Source: Flavisphingomonas formosensis
GTDB taxonomy: Bacteria; Pseudomonadota; Alphaproteobacteria; Sphingomonadales; Sphingomonadaceae
NCBI RefSeq assembly: GCF_009755815.1
Contig: NZ_WRPK01000002.1
Coordinates: forward strand, 1 to 64,000
Direction: 5' to 3'
Length of the DNA stretch: 64,000 bases
The translations under genes were made by a program, and so were the position numbers. The notes beneath the pieces were generated by a model. The model searched no databases and was not told the origin of the DNA. It saw nothing but the letters and a program-made list of their open reading frames with translations. Shown here piece after piece: positions 48,486 through 57,084 of this stretch (position 1 is the first letter of the stretch; each line of letters opens with the position of its first letter).

Positions 48486-48523
48486 TAAAAGAAAAGGGCC
48501 CGACCTTTCGGTCGGACCCCTTC
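48486..48523 (-). terminator. rho-independent terminator of ompA
   Basis: On the minus strand AAGGGGTCCGACC pairs, with two imperfections, with GGTCGGGCCCTTT across a GAAA loop, followed by TCTTTTATAG. The stem begins 44 bases after the ompA stop. This is a classic intrinsic terminator. Confidence 0.85.
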
Positions 48524-48566
48524 CTGTATCCGTGTGGCCGCTGCCCGAAGGCAGCGCCCTCACACC

Positions 48567-49685
48567 TTAGCGACCGGAACCCGGGCCGAAGGTGATCTCC
48601 ACGCGGCGGTTCTGCGGCTCGCGCACACCGTCGGCGGTTTCGACCAGCGGCTTGGATTCGCCGAAGGCTTCGGTCGACATCGCCGAGTCGGGCACGCCCT
48701 TGCCAGCGAGGTAGGCCTTCACCGCATCGGCGCGGCGCTGAGACAGACCCATGTTGTACTGGTCCGAACCCGAGCGGTCGGCGTGGCCGGCCAACATGAT
48801 CGAGGCGGTACCGGTCGTGGCATAAGCCTGCGCCGCATTGTCGAGGATCGCAGCCGCTTCCGGAGTGATCGCCGACTTATCCCAGTCGAAGAACACGATG
48901 AACGGACCCGGGGTCTCCACCGCAGGCGGCGGCGGGGGCGGAGGGGGAGGCGGCGGCGGCGGGGGCGGAGGGGGCGGCGGCGGCGGCGGAGCTGCCGGTT
49001 CGCCGAAGTTGTAGACCAGGCTGGCGAGCAGGGTGTGCGAGCGGAACTTGTCCTTCGTCTCGAACGGACCGCCGAACGGACCCGGCAGCGAGCCGACATA
49101 CTTCAGGTTGTCGACGTTGAAGAAGCGATACTTCACACCCACGTCGACATGGTCGGTGATCGGGGCACGGATGCCTGCGATCGCCTGCCACGCGAAACGC
49201 GTATCAGAGTCGTTGATCTCCGGGCCGCCGCCATAAAGATCGTACTTGTCGGCCTTGACGCGAGCGACGCCAACACCGCCGCCGATATAGCCGCTGAGGC
49301 CATCGTTAGGACCAAAGTCGAGCAAGCCGTTCATCATGAAGCTGAGAGCCGAGGTCTTGCCGTTCATACCCCGGTAGACACCGTCCGGATAACCCGGAAG
49401 GTCAACGCCGGAGAGCGTCGCCCGCTTGGTATCGGCCTGCTTGTAGCCGACTTCACCCTCGAGGCGGAACACACCGAAGTCATAACCGATGATGCCGTCG
49501 ACATCCCAACCAGCGTGCGACTTGACCTTGACGGACGCGCCGCCGGAGTCACGGATGCTGTAGTTGATGTTCTCGACAAGCATGGCGCCGCCTTCGACGC
49601 CAACATACCAGGCACCGTCCCGCGCGAACGCCGGCGTGGCCAGGGCGGTGGTCGCAAGCGCCAATGTTAAGGCGAGCTTCCGCAT
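48567..49685 (-). CDS. OmpA family outer-membrane protein with polyproline linker
   Basis: The 372-residue protein has a signal peptide (MRKLALTLALATTALATPAFA), an N-terminal eight-strand beta-barrel (about 22-235), a linker of 22 consecutive prolines, and a C-terminal OmpA peptidoglycan-binding domain (about 265-368). The domain shows 'FFDWDKSAITPEAAAILDNAA' and 'GHADRSGSDQYNMGLSQRRAD' with the aspartate and arginine that hold diaminopimelate. It tethers the outer membrane to the cell wall. The GC-rich proline tract on the DNA is a repetitive GGC/GGG run prone to slippage. Confidence 0.96.
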   Translation of the reverse strand: MRKLALTLALATTALATPAFARDGAWYVGVEGGAMLVENINYSIRDSGGASVKVKSHAGWDVDGIIGYDFGVFRLEGEVGYKQADTKRATLSGVDLPGYPDGVYRGMNGKTSALSFMMNGLLDFGPNDGLSGYIGGGVGVARVKADKYDLYGGGPEINDSDTRFAWQAIAGIRAPITDHVDVGVKYRFFNVDNLKYVGSLPGPFGGPFETKDKFRSHTLLASLVYNFGEPAAPPPPPPPPPPPPPPPPPPPPPPAVETPGPFIVFFDWDKSAITPEAAAILDNAAQAYATTGTASIMLAGHADRSGSDQYNMGLSQRRADAVKAYLAGKGVPDSAMSTEAFGESKPLVETADGVREPQNRRVEITFGPGSGR

Positions 49686-50204
49686 ATCAATCCCCTTTCA
49701 TCGCTGTCCCGTACAGGGACTGTCCAACCACTAACTAAAGCGGAATATCCGCGCAAGCGCTTATATTCCTGAACTGTTGCCGAAATGTCTCATTGTTTGA
49801 GCGAAACGCCACCCCAGAAACCCTCGAGCACGCGCAGAACGCCCGGAACACATTTCGGTTTCGTGCATCGCAGAAAAAGTTTGAAAACTCCTTCGGGTTG
49901 AGGGGATTGCCCCCATTGTCGATCGCTTCGGCCCAGCTTGCCGCCGACGGCAGAGTCGGGCGCCACAAACTGCCGATGCCGCGCCGCGATGATCCGATTT
50001 GGATGAAAATGAGATGAACGCCGTTCGCGTCCAGGCCGCCGTCAGGCGCGATCTGCCTCGGATTCCGCGCGTCGGCGGACCGCTTTTGCGCCAAGGATTG
50101 GGCCATATTCCGCATCGCAGCGCCATGATGGTGCGGCGCGCAGGGAAAAACGCATTCAGGCTTGCGCGCAACGCTTTGACACAGGCTTGTCTCTCAACTG
50201 CAAC
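49686..50204. other. long non-coding stretch between ompA and the potassium channel gene
   Basis: About 520 bases without a convincing gene. The half next to ompA is AT-richer than its surroundings (for example TTATATTCCTGAAC near 49760-49775, and AAAAAGTTTGAAAAC near 49872) and probably contains the ompA promoter and 5' leader; no promoter boxes could be fixed. Open frames at 49735-50115 (minus) and 49999-50238 (plus) have no ribosome sites and unusual composition. A small RNA cannot be excluded. Confidence 0.5.
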
Positions 50205-50227
50205 ACACCACGCGTTCGCCGTGGTGT
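50205..50227 (-). terminator. hairpin after the potassium channel gene
   Basis: ACACCACG and CGTGGTGT form a perfect 8-base-pair stem with a 7-base loop, 20 bases downstream of the channel gene stop on the minus strand; GTTGC follows. A modest terminator candidate. Confidence 0.5.
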
Positions 50228-50247
50228 CGGCCGCATGATGGGTCCGA

Positions 50248-51387
50248 TCATCGCACGACCGTTCGACCCGCCCGGACGCCGTCCTGCGGCGGCGCGAACA
50301 GCGCGCTTGCCTCTGCCTTGCTCCCGCGCAGCACGATGACGACACTGTCGCCCGCCTCGATCCGGATGCCCGGTGCCGGCTGGTCGACAGCCTCCTCGCC
50401 CCCGGCACGCTCGATCCGCACGATCAGGAAGCGCCCCGCCCCCCGCCGCTCCGCCTCGCCGACGGTCGCGCCGGTCAGGCCGCCATTGGGCGGCACGGCG
50501 ACCACGCCGACGTCCAGTCCGATCGAGCCGAGGCTGCGCTCCAGCGCCTGCATCTGATCGGATTCGCGCACCAGCCGCATCGCCTGCGGATGGATGATCA
50601 TCTCCGCGATCCGCTCGGCGCCGATATGCGTGGGCAGCACCACCTTGTTGGCGCCGGCGTGGATCAGCTTGCTTTCGGTGGTCGGCGCCTCGCCGCGCGC
50701 AATGATCTCGATCGCCGGATTGAGGCTGCGCGCGCTCAGCGTGATGAAGACGTTGGCGGCATCGTCGGGCAGCACCGTCGCCAGCGTCCTGGCGCGCGCG
50801 ACACCCGCCGACAGCAGCACCGTCTCGTCGGTCGCGTCGCCCGACAGGCAGAGATAGCCGAGCGCCTCCGCTTCGGCGAGGCGCGCCGCCCCGCGCTCGA
50901 GCACGACGAACTTTACCCGAGCGGTCGCCAGATCCTTGGCCAGCATCGCGCCGATCCGTCCGAAGCCGCAGACGATGACATGCCCGTCGAGATGATCGAC
51001 CTTGCTCTTCATTCGCCCCTGCCCGAACATTTCCTTGAGCTGCACCGCAGTGAAGACCTGCACCAGCGCACCGGTCAACAGGATCATGCCGGTGCAGCCG
51101 AGCACCATCGTGCCGATCGTGACGACGTGGAGGTACGGCGTGTCGATCGGCCGCACCTCGCCATAGCCGACCGTGTAGATGGTGAGCATCACCATGTAGA
51201 GAGCATCGAGGAAGGGCCAGCCCGCCGCCATATAGGCCGTGGTCGCGATGGCCATGACGATGCTGACGAAGAGGATGATGCTCGCCAGGTTGCGCACCGG
51301 CGATTGCAGCACCCTTTCCGCCGACAATCCCGCCAATTGCCGCCCTTCCCCTGCGAAGCCCGGAGCGACTGTGCGTGGCCGCTGCAT
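50248..51387 (-). CDS. potassium channel family protein with RCK/TrkA domains
   Basis: The 379-residue protein has two membrane helices around a pore loop with the filter 'TIYTVGYGEV' (variant of TxGYGD), then a TrkA-N (RCK) Rossmann domain opening 'HVIVCGFGRIGAMLAKDL' and 'GDATDETVLLSAGV', and a TrkA-C domain (about 295-375). It is built like MthK/Kch-type channels, gated by cytoplasmic ligands such as NAD(H) or calcium. The ATG at 51387 is the first after the upstream repeat; longer in-frame extensions run through that repeat and are rejected. Confidence 0.9.
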   Translation of the reverse strand: MQRPRTVAPGFAGEGRQLAGLSAERVLQSPVRNLASIILFVSIVMAIATTAYMAAGWPFLDALYMVMLTIYTVGYGEVRPIDTPYLHVVTIGTMVLGCTGMILLTGALVQVFTAVQLKEMFGQGRMKSKVDHLDGHVIVCGFGRIGAMLAKDLATARVKFVVLERGAARLAEAEALGYLCLSGDATDETVLLSAGVARARTLATVLPDDAANVFITLSARSLNPAIEIIARGEAPTTESKLIHAGANKVVLPTHIGAERIAEMIIHPQAMRLVRESDQMQALERSLGSIGLDVGVVAVPPNGGLTGATVGEAERRGAGRFLIVRIERAGGEEAVDQPAPGIRIEAGDSVVIVLRGSKAEASALFAPPQDGVRAGRTVVR

Positions 51388-51477
51388 CTCTGTCCAGCCG
51401 CCGATGGCCGGACGATCCGAAAACCGACGGCGGCGGCTCAGCTCTGCCGAATTCCCACACAGTTCGGGGCGGGCCTT

Positions 51478-51605
51478 TCCCGCGTCATGCCAGCGGAAGC
51501 TGCATGACTCACGACGGGCAGCCGGGTGACGGTGGAGAGCGATCCCGGCTTTCGCCGAAGGCGCAGTTCGTCCTGGGCGAAGTGGAAGAGCCGGGATGAC
51601 GAAGA
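51478..51605. repeat. sphingomonad intergenic repeat, extended type
   Basis: The 283-base gap between the channel gene and the transferase gene contains TCATGCCAGCGGAAGCTGCA (near 51485-51505), then GATCCCGGCTTTCGCCGAAGGC (51541-51562) with a complementary GCCGGGATGACG (51592-51602), and GAAGTGGAAGAGCC. It is the same type as the elements at 34655 and 44190 and ends in GATGACGAAGAAG, a common ending in this family. No gene here. Confidence 0.7.
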
Positions 51606-51670
51606 AGAACGAGCTCCCGATAAAAGCATGTGCATGCCGCAGCCCGCTGGCGAGAGGGAAAGGCGAATTC

Positions 51671-53296
51671 CTATCGGGCCGGGGACGCCGCTGCACAGGC
51701 CGCCGGAGCCCGGTCGGCCGCCGCGGAAACAGGCGCCGGCACGCGCGCGAAGCCCCGTATATCGATCGGATAGTGCAGGCAGCCGGCGATCGGCGTGCGG
51801 CCTCGCGACAGGGCGCGGACAAGCCAATCGCCCTGGTCGAAGATGTCGGGCGCCATCCGTATCACCCATATGCGCGGAATCGCTCGGGATCGAGGCGCGT
51901 CGGCAATCTCCCGCAACCGCGCCGGCGAAAGGGTGACGACCGCGCGGTTGCCCGTCGGATAGACCGCCCCCGGTCCCGGCTTCAGCACCGGAACGGGGCC
52001 GGGTATCGCACGAATCAGCCCGATCAACCCCTCCTCGCCCCGATCGTGCGCGGCATAATGGAGCGGCATCGCCGCATCGTTGGGATAGACCCAGACGGCG
52101 TCGCCGGGCCGCACTTGCGACGACAGCCAGTCGGCCGCGCCATACCAGTCCTGGGCCGGCCGACGGCGATGGTCCTCCAGGTCGAGCCGGACGAGCAGCA
52201 TCAGCATCGCGATCAGCGCCGCCACCGCCGGCCAGCGCCACCAGTCCCGTGCACCCGCGATACCGAGCGCGAGCAGCAGCTGCGCCGGAACGGAGGCGGA
52301 GCTCAGCGTGCGCGGGAAGAAGACCGGCGATTTCAGCCACGAAAGGATGATCGACACGCCGATCGGCAGCAGTGCGGCGACCAGCAGCAGCAGGGCCATG
52401 CGCCCTCCCTCGCGCTGCTGGCCCAGCATGAAGACCGCACCCGTCGCCACCAGGACGGTCAGCAACAACCCGGCCTTGCCCGGCGCGCCGAGCAGGCGCG
52501 AAACGTCCCACAGCAGCGTCGATGTATCGAAATGCAGCCAGGTCGCTGCCGACCAGGTGGCCATCTGGTCGACGATCATCAGCAGCACAGGCGTGTAGAG
52601 CAGCACGGCCAGCACGGTTCCGGCGAAGAATATCAGCCAGTCGCGCCGGCGGAGGCCCCGCCCGATCAGCAGCGTCAGCGAACCGATCCCGAGCGCAGCC
52701 GCGAACAGCGCGCCGAGATTGTGCAGCCACAGGGTCAGCACGAGCAGCAGCGTGTAGACCGCGAAACTGCCCGTCTCGAGCCGCTGTTCGGCCTGCGCGA
52801 TCCTTCCGATGCGGATCAGCACGAGCAAGGCCGAGGCGTAGACGAGGATCAGCACGGAATAGGGCCGCACCAGCCGCGTCATCTCGATCATCAGCGACGA
52901 GAGCGCCACCAGCGCGACCGCGGCCAGCATCGCGCCGCGGATCCGCGGCGCGCCCCAGCCCAGCGCGCGGCCGATCTCGCGGATCGAAAGGGCCGCGACC
53001 GGCAAGGTGGCAAGGCCGGCAATGAGGCCGAGCACGCGCCGGGCAAGAAGGGCATCGCCGAACGCAAGCGTCCAAAGACGAAGCAGTGAATAATATAATG
53101 GAGGGTGCGTTTCGAATTTCGGAACGATCTGCCAGATAAAAGCGAAATCGCGATCGGCGATATAGGCCGAATAGGCTTCGTCCAGCCAGAGTGGCCGGCT
53201 CGCTATCCCGTCGGCGCGAAGCCACATGCCGAATGCAGCGGCGAGCGCGAGCAGAAACCAGGCGATCTTCGGATCAAGCAGCAGCTTCTTCGCCAT
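51671..53296 (-). CDS. glycosyltransferase family 39/ArnT-like integral membrane protein
   Basis: The 541-residue protein has about 11 membrane helices and the N-terminal loop motif 'RPLWLDEAYSAYIADRDFAF', with the acidic residues typical of GT-C enzymes (DE in LWLDEA), then 'KFETHPPLYYSLLRLWTLAFG'. GT-C enzymes use polyprenyl-phosphate sugars and act at the periplasmic face. The C-terminal 150 residues are soluble. Sugar and acceptor are unknown. Start: ATG 53296, or GTG 53299 directly before it. Confidence 0.82.
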   Translation of the reverse strand: MAKKLLLDPKIAWFLLALAAAFGMWLRADGIASRPLWLDEAYSAYIADRDFAFIWQIVPKFETHPPLYYSLLRLWTLAFGDALLARRVLGLIAGLATLPVAALSIREIGRALGWGAPRIRGAMLAAVALVALSSLMIEMTRLVRPYSVLILVYASALLVLIRIGRIAQAEQRLETGSFAVYTLLLVLTLWLHNLGALFAAALGIGSLTLLIGRGLRRRDWLIFFAGTVLAVLLYTPVLLMIVDQMATWSAATWLHFDTSTLLWDVSRLLGAPGKAGLLLTVLVATGAVFMLGQQREGGRMALLLLVAALLPIGVSIILSWLKSPVFFPRTLSSASVPAQLLLALGIAGARDWWRWPAVAALIAMLMLLVRLDLEDHRRRPAQDWYGAADWLSSQVRPGDAVWVYPNDAAMPLHYAAHDRGEEGLIGLIRAIPGPVPVLKPGPGAVYPTGNRAVVTLSPARLREIADAPRSRAIPRIWVIRMAPDIFDQGDWLVRALSRGRTPIAGCLHYPIDIRGFARVPAPVSAAADRAPAACAAASPAR

Positions 53297-53299
53297 CAC

Positions 53300-53704
53300 C
53301 AGCCAGGAATAATGTTTCGGTAAAAAGGGTTACGAGTCGATTCATGATGAGCGATGCATTGCATCGCAACACTTGCCAACACCAATTCGAGGGTTTGGGC
53401 AGCAAAGCGAAAGAGAAGGGATCGCCTATTGGGACGGTCGGCGCGGCCATATTTGTGCAACGCGGCACGACAGGCCGTTTGTTCCGATAAGGTAACGAAA
53501 TCACGGGATTCTTTTGCCCGGCGAAGCCGCGCCACCTGTCCCGATTAGACGCATGTCAGATTCGTGACTTGCATGCGGCAAGCGCTTGTAGGAAAGGCGC
53601 GGGAACCGAATCGGTTAACTAAAAGTTACCGAAGATAGTGCTGCACCGCGGCATGCCGGACCTGGGCAATTCGGCGCGCCTCTGTCATCTCCTGTGGGGA
53701 CTCG
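53300..53704. other. 405-base intergenic region with a perfect palindrome
   Basis: No gene is visible between the membrane transferase and the Xre regulator. The stretch is AT-richer than its neighbours. GCGATGCATTGCATCGC at 53351-53367 is a perfect 8+8 inverted repeat around one base, a possible operator or dimeric protein site about 55 bases upstream of the transferase start. The last 100 bases likely hold the promoter of the Xre gene. Confidence 0.5.
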
Positions 53705-54268
53705 ATGATCACCTGCATAAGGGAAGTGCGTCGGGCCAAAGGCCTGACGCTCCAGGAAGTTGCCGATCGCTGCGTACCGCCCACTACGCCGCAGACGATC
53801 GGGAGACTCGAAACCGGCACGCGCACGGTTTCGGTGAGCTGGCTCAACCGGATTGCCGATGCCCTCGGCGTGGACGCTTCCGATCTGGTGCGCCTGCCGG
53901 ACCGGGCGGATTTGCCCGTCGCCGCAATACTCGGCCATGACGGGGCGCATTCGCCTCGGCGCGAAGGCGTGGTGGTCCCGCCATCGGCCTCGCCCGGCCT
54001 CGTCGCCGTATCGGTGGAAGCCGGCATCGGCGATTATCGGGCGGGAGACGAGATCTGGTGCGAGCGCATCGTACCGGGCCTGTTCGCCACAGCGCTCAAT
54101 CGCGACGTGCTGCTGCCCAGGCCGAGCGGCCGATTCCTGTTCGGGCGGTTGATCGGACGGGAGGCAGGCAAGCTGCATATCCTGCCGCTCGGCGCCGGCG
54201 CGCGGCAACAGGTGATCGCCGACCCGGCCTGGGCCGCCGTGGCGATTCGCCTCGTGCGGCCGCTCTGA
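53705..54268 (+). CDS. Xre-type helix-turn-helix regulator
   Basis: The 187-residue protein has an N-terminal Cro/C1-type helix-turn-helix (about 2-62): 'GLTLQEVADRCVPPTTPQTIG' with the recognition helix and 'WLNRIADALGVDASDLVRL'. The C-terminal half (about 85-187) is a beta-rich domain resembling the S24/LexA-like peptidase fold but with no visible Ser/Lys dyad. It may bind a small molecule or be a phage-like remnant. It is upstream of tRNA-Val. Target genes unknown. Confidence 0.82.
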   Translation: MITCIREVRRAKGLTLQEVADRCVPPTTPQTIGRLETGTRTVSVSWLNRIADALGVDASDLVRLPDRADLPVAAILGHDGAHSPRREGVVVPPSASPGLVAVSVEAGIGDYRAGDEIWCERIVPGLFATALNRDVLLPRPSGRFLFGRLIGREAGKLHILPLGAGARQQVIADPAWAAVAIRLVRPL

Positions 54269-54298
54269 TCGAAAAACAGACCCCATCGCGCCAGGCCA

Positions 54299-54374
54299 TG
54301 GTGGGCGGTGACGGGCTCGAACCGCCGACCCTCTCGGTGTAAACGAGATGCTCTACCAACTGAGCTAACCGCCC
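54299..54374 (-). tRNA. tRNA-Val (anticodon UAC)
   Basis: The 76-nucleotide minus-strand cloverleaf is complete. Acceptor GGGCGGT pairs with ACCGCCC; D-arm GCTC-AGTTGGTA-GAGC; anticodon arm TCTCG-TTTACAC-CGAGA with anticodon TAC; variable loop GGGTC; T-arm GGCGG-TTCGAGC-CCGTC. The 3' end encodes A plus CCA. It reads GUA and other valine codons. Confidence 0.97.
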
Positions 54375-54529
54375 TCGCTCCCGCCGATGCCACTCCCGGC
54401 GCCGGAGAGCAAGCGGCTTGGAAGCCGCGCCTGCCGATCGTCCGCGGCCCGGCATTTCGGAACCGCTGCCCCCGTTTTTCCGTTTCTTCCGCTCTACACC
54501 GAATGCATCGGGCCGGAAGGAGCGCGAAT

Positions 54530-55087
54530 ATGGGAAAATATGAGCCGCGTAACGACCGCGGACACCATCGGATCCGCAGCGACGACCCTATCGCCCTGAC
54601 CCTGCTGAAGCAGGAACATCATGTTTTCCGATCGCTCTTCGACAAGGCCGAGGAAGCCAGTGGCCGGACACGCACCGCGATCGCGCGCGAGCTGTGCATG
54701 CGGCTGTCGATCCACATGACAATCGAGGAAGAGATACTCTATCCCGCGCTGGCTCCCGTGATCGGCGAGGATGAGGTCAATGAAGGCATCGTCGAGCATG
54801 CCTCCGGCAAGGCGCTCTGCGCCGAGATCGAGCAGCTCGACGGCGATGAGCCGCTCTTCGCCTCCAAGATCCACGTGCTGGGCGAGGAGACCGTGCATCA
54901 TATCGACGAAGAGGACGAGGATCTGTTCGAGGATGCGCTCGCCGCGCATGCCGCAGGCAAGCTGGATCTCGATGCCATAGGCGAACGGCTGCGCTCCCGG
55001 CAGGCCGAACTCTATGACGAGATCGCCGAAACCGGCGAGATGGGACGAACCCGCGAGGCCCAGGCCGAGGAAATAGACCGGGTCTGA
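54530..55087 (+). CDS. hemerythrin HHE cation-binding domain protein
   Basis: The 185-residue protein is a four-helix-bundle hemerythrin-like protein. Iron ligands can be seen: 'KQEHHVFRSLFDKAEE' (His31), 'LSIHMTIEEEILYPAL' (His, Glu), 'IVEHASGKALCAEI' and 'HVLGEETVHHIDEEDEDLF'. These proteins bind a di-iron centre and sense or carry oxygen, NO or iron. The first 25 residues are basic and free. The ATG at 54530 follows AAGGAG; the longer frame to 54308 would cover the tRNA gene. It is monocistronic. Confidence 0.93.
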   Translation: MGKYEPRNDRGHHRIRSDDPIALTLLKQEHHVFRSLFDKAEEASGRTRTAIARELCMRLSIHMTIEEEILYPALAPVIGEDEVNEGIVEHASGKALCAEIEQLDGDEPLFASKIHVLGEETVHHIDEEDEDLFEDALAAHAAGKLDLDAIGERLRSRQAELYDEIAETGEMGRTREAQAEEIDRV

Positions 55088-55147
55088 TCCGCTGAACGCT
55101 CCCATAGTGCCGTGCAGGATAGGAGCTACCACCACCGGGACATGCTG

Positions 55148-55196
55148 GAGCATCGTGCGGAAAAGTGGGAACCGGTTTTCCGCACAAAACGATGCG
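55148..55196. repeat. full copy of the GAGCATCGTGCGGAAA inverted repeat
   Basis: GAGCATCGTGCGGAAAAGTG (55148-55167) and its near-complement (TTTTCCGCACAAAACGATGC, about 55177-55196) form a long imperfect hairpin with a GGGAACCGG loop. This element is common in alphaproteobacterial intergenic DNA (RIME-like). The gap 55088-55361 otherwise shows nothing. Confidence 0.8.
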
Positions 55197-55361
55197 ATCA
55201 CAAAGACTTGGAAAGCAGGCCCGGCATCTTCCGGCATGACCGGGCCGATAGATAGTCACCCGTTCCCAACGATCCTGCGGAAGCTTGGCATGCAGAGCGT
55301 GCCCGTGCGCTCCTGCCCTTCATGTACGATTTCCCCCCAACGAAAGGCGAGGGTCGCCGCC

Positions 55362-55625
55362 TTACGGATACGCCCGCTCCTCCTCCCGCTCCCGCTTGCG
55401 CGCATCCTTCTCTTCCTTGCGGCGCGCCTTTGCGGCGCGCTCTTCCTGCTTGCGCATCGCGCGCCCGCGATTGCGGTCGGCTTCTTCGCGGCTGGTGGTC
55501 GTCCAGTCGACGCCCTTGCCGACGACGCGCACCGGCGCGGTCGCGACTTTGGCGGCAGTGCGCACCACACATCCCGTCAGCAGCAATGCCGCCGCGCATG
55601 CAAGGGTAAGCGCCGCGCGCTTCAC
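55362..55625 (-). CDS. small lipoprotein with basic/acidic coiled-coil tail
   Basis: The 87-residue protein has a lipoprotein signal peptide (LACAAALLLTGC; lipobox cysteine at 19) followed by 'VVRTAAKVATAPVRVVGKGVD' and a highly charged C-terminal helix (RKQEERAAKARRKEEKDAR). The start is GTG at 55625, overlapping the stop of the DUF1272 gene in GTGA. Proteins of this type are common in sphingomonads; function unknown. Confidence 0.7.
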   Translation of the reverse strand: MKRAALTLACAAALLLTGCVVRTAAKVATAPVRVVGKGVDWTTTSREEADRNRGRAMRKQEERAAKARRKEEKDARKREREEERAYP

Positions 55626-55837
55626 ATCGCCCCGCCGGCAGGCGCCCGTCGTAGCGCATCGCCCACGCGGGTCGGCCGCTCGACGAGCACGCCGCCGCAA
55701 TTGGGGCAGCGATAACCGAGCACGTCTTCCGCACAATTCGCGCAGAAGGTGCATTCGAACGAACAGATGAACGCCCCGTCCAGATCGGCGGGCAGGCTGC
55801 TGCTGCAATGCTCGCATTGCGCTTTCATCGTCAGCAT
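55622..55837 (-). CDS. DUF1272 family zinc-ribbon-like protein
   Basis: The 71-residue protein has four CxxC-type pairs: 'CEHC', 'ICSFECTFCANC' and 'YRCPNCGGVLVERP', the pattern of the DUF1272 family, whose members presumably bind zinc. The ATG at 55837 follows AAAGGA; an ATG three codons later is an alternative. It is coupled to the small lipoprotein gene by a GTGA overlap, and lies 111 bases from pntAA. Function unknown. Confidence 0.85.
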   Translation of the reverse strand: MLTMKAQCEHCSSSLPADLDGAFICSFECTFCANCAEDVLGYRCPNCGGVLVERPTRVGDALRRAPAGGAM

Positions 55838-55948
55838 GACGGCATCCTTTCGCTTATCGTTGCTGACTCATGCTACGCCCGCAAAGCGCTGCATTCCATG
55901 CCGGAAACGATGAGCCGAAAGGCGGGTGGCGCGGCGCGCCACCGCCGG

Positions 55949-57073
55949 TCAGCCGAGCAGGCGCGAATTGACGACCTTGCCGTCCCGCGTCAGCGTGATC
56001 GCCTGCACGATCTCGTCTTCGGCGGGCAGCACCGGTTCGCCCTTTTCCTTGTTCCAGAACGCGTTCAGGAAATTGAAGAGGTTGCGCGCGAACAGCGAGG
56101 AAGCGTCGGCCGCCATGCGCGACGGAATATTGGCATAGCCGATGATCTTGACGCCATGCTTCTCGACGATCTCGCCCACCACCGAGCCCTCGACGTTTCC
56201 GCCCTGCTCCACGGCGAGATCGAAGACCACGCTGCCCGGACGCATCGTCGCGATCTGGGCATCGGTGATCAGCCGCGGCGCCGCCCGGCCCGGGATCAGC
56301 GCGGTGGTGATCACGATGTCCTGCTTGGCGATATGGCCCGAGACCAGCTCGGCCTGCGCCTTCTTATATTCCTCGGAGGTTTCGGTGGCGTAGCCGCCAG
56401 CGGCCTCGCTCTGTCCCTCCACGCCCTCGACGAAGATCGCCTTGGCGCCGAGCGATTCGATCTGCTCCTTCACCGCGGCGCGCACGTCCGTCGCGGAAAC
56501 CTGCGCGCCCAGCCGGCGCGCGGTCGCGATCGCCTGGAGGCCTGCCACGCCGACGCCCATCACGAACACGCGCGCCGCCGCGACCGTGCCCGCCGCCGTC
56601 ATCATCATCGGGAAGGCGCGGCCATAGACCGCCGCGCTGTCCACCACCGCCTTGTAGCCGGAAAGGTTGGACTGCGAGGAAAGGATGTCCATCGACTGCG
56701 CCCGCGTGATGCGGGGCATGAATTCCATCGCCAGCGCCTGCACGTTCGCCGCGGCATAGCCGTCGACGCGCGTGCGCTCGACGAACGGATTGAGGCCCGC
56801 GATCACCAGCGCGCCGGGCTTCACGCCGGCGATGCTCGCCGGATCCGGCCCCTGCACGCCCAGCACGATATCCGCGCCGGCCAGCGTGGCCGCTCGATCG
56901 CCGATCGTGGCTCCCGCATCGGAAAAGCTCGAGTCCAATATGGCGGCATTGATTCCCGCACCCGCCTCGACGGCAAGCTCGGCGCCGAGCGCCTTCAGCT
57001 TCTTGACGGTCTCGGGCGTCGCCGCGACGCGCAACTCGCCCGCGGCTTGCTCCTTTACGACAGCGATCTTCAA
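55949..57073 (-). CDS. pntAA: NAD(P) transhydrogenase subunit alpha part 1 (soluble NAD(H)-binding part)
   Basis: The 374-residue protein is the dI component that binds NAD(H). It shows 'RVAATPETVKKLKALGAELA', 'RITRAQSMDILSSQSNLSGYK', and 'RVFVMGVGVAGLQAIATARRLG' (NAD motif). The proton-pumping enzyme also needs PntAB (dIIa) and PntB (dIIb and dIII), but these genes do not follow here. The start is a TTG at 57073 with GAAGG eight bases upstream. It lies 11 bases after the gene for oxidase subunit IV, a pairing common in alphaproteobacteria. Confidence 0.95.
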   Translation of the reverse strand: MKIAVVKEQAAGELRVAATPETVKKLKALGAELAVEAGAGINAAILDSSFSDAGATIGDRAATLAGADIVLGVQGPDPASIAGVKPGALVIAGLNPFVERTRVDGYAAANVQALAMEFMPRITRAQSMDILSSQSNLSGYKAVVDSAAVYGRAFPMMMTAAGTVAAARVFVMGVGVAGLQAIATARRLGAQVSATDVRAAVKEQIESLGAKAIFVEGVEGQSEAAGGYATETSEEYKKAQAELVSGHIAKQDIVITTALIPGRAAPRLITDAQIATMRPGSVVFDLAVEQGGNVEGSVVGEIVEKHGVKIIGYANIPSRMAADASSLFARNLFNFLNAFWNKEKGEPVLPAEDEIVQAITLTRDGKVVNSRLLG

Positions 57074-57084
57074 GGAATCGGCCT

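Noticed and set aside
49735-50115. Minus-strand 126-residue open frame upstream of ompA
   Set aside because: No ribosome site, unlike neighbours in codon use, and no recognisable domain.
53705-54374. Prophage or integrated element at tRNA-Val
   Set aside because: An Xre-type regulator stands next to a tRNA, but there is no integrase, no attachment-site duplication and no change in composition in the nearby genes.
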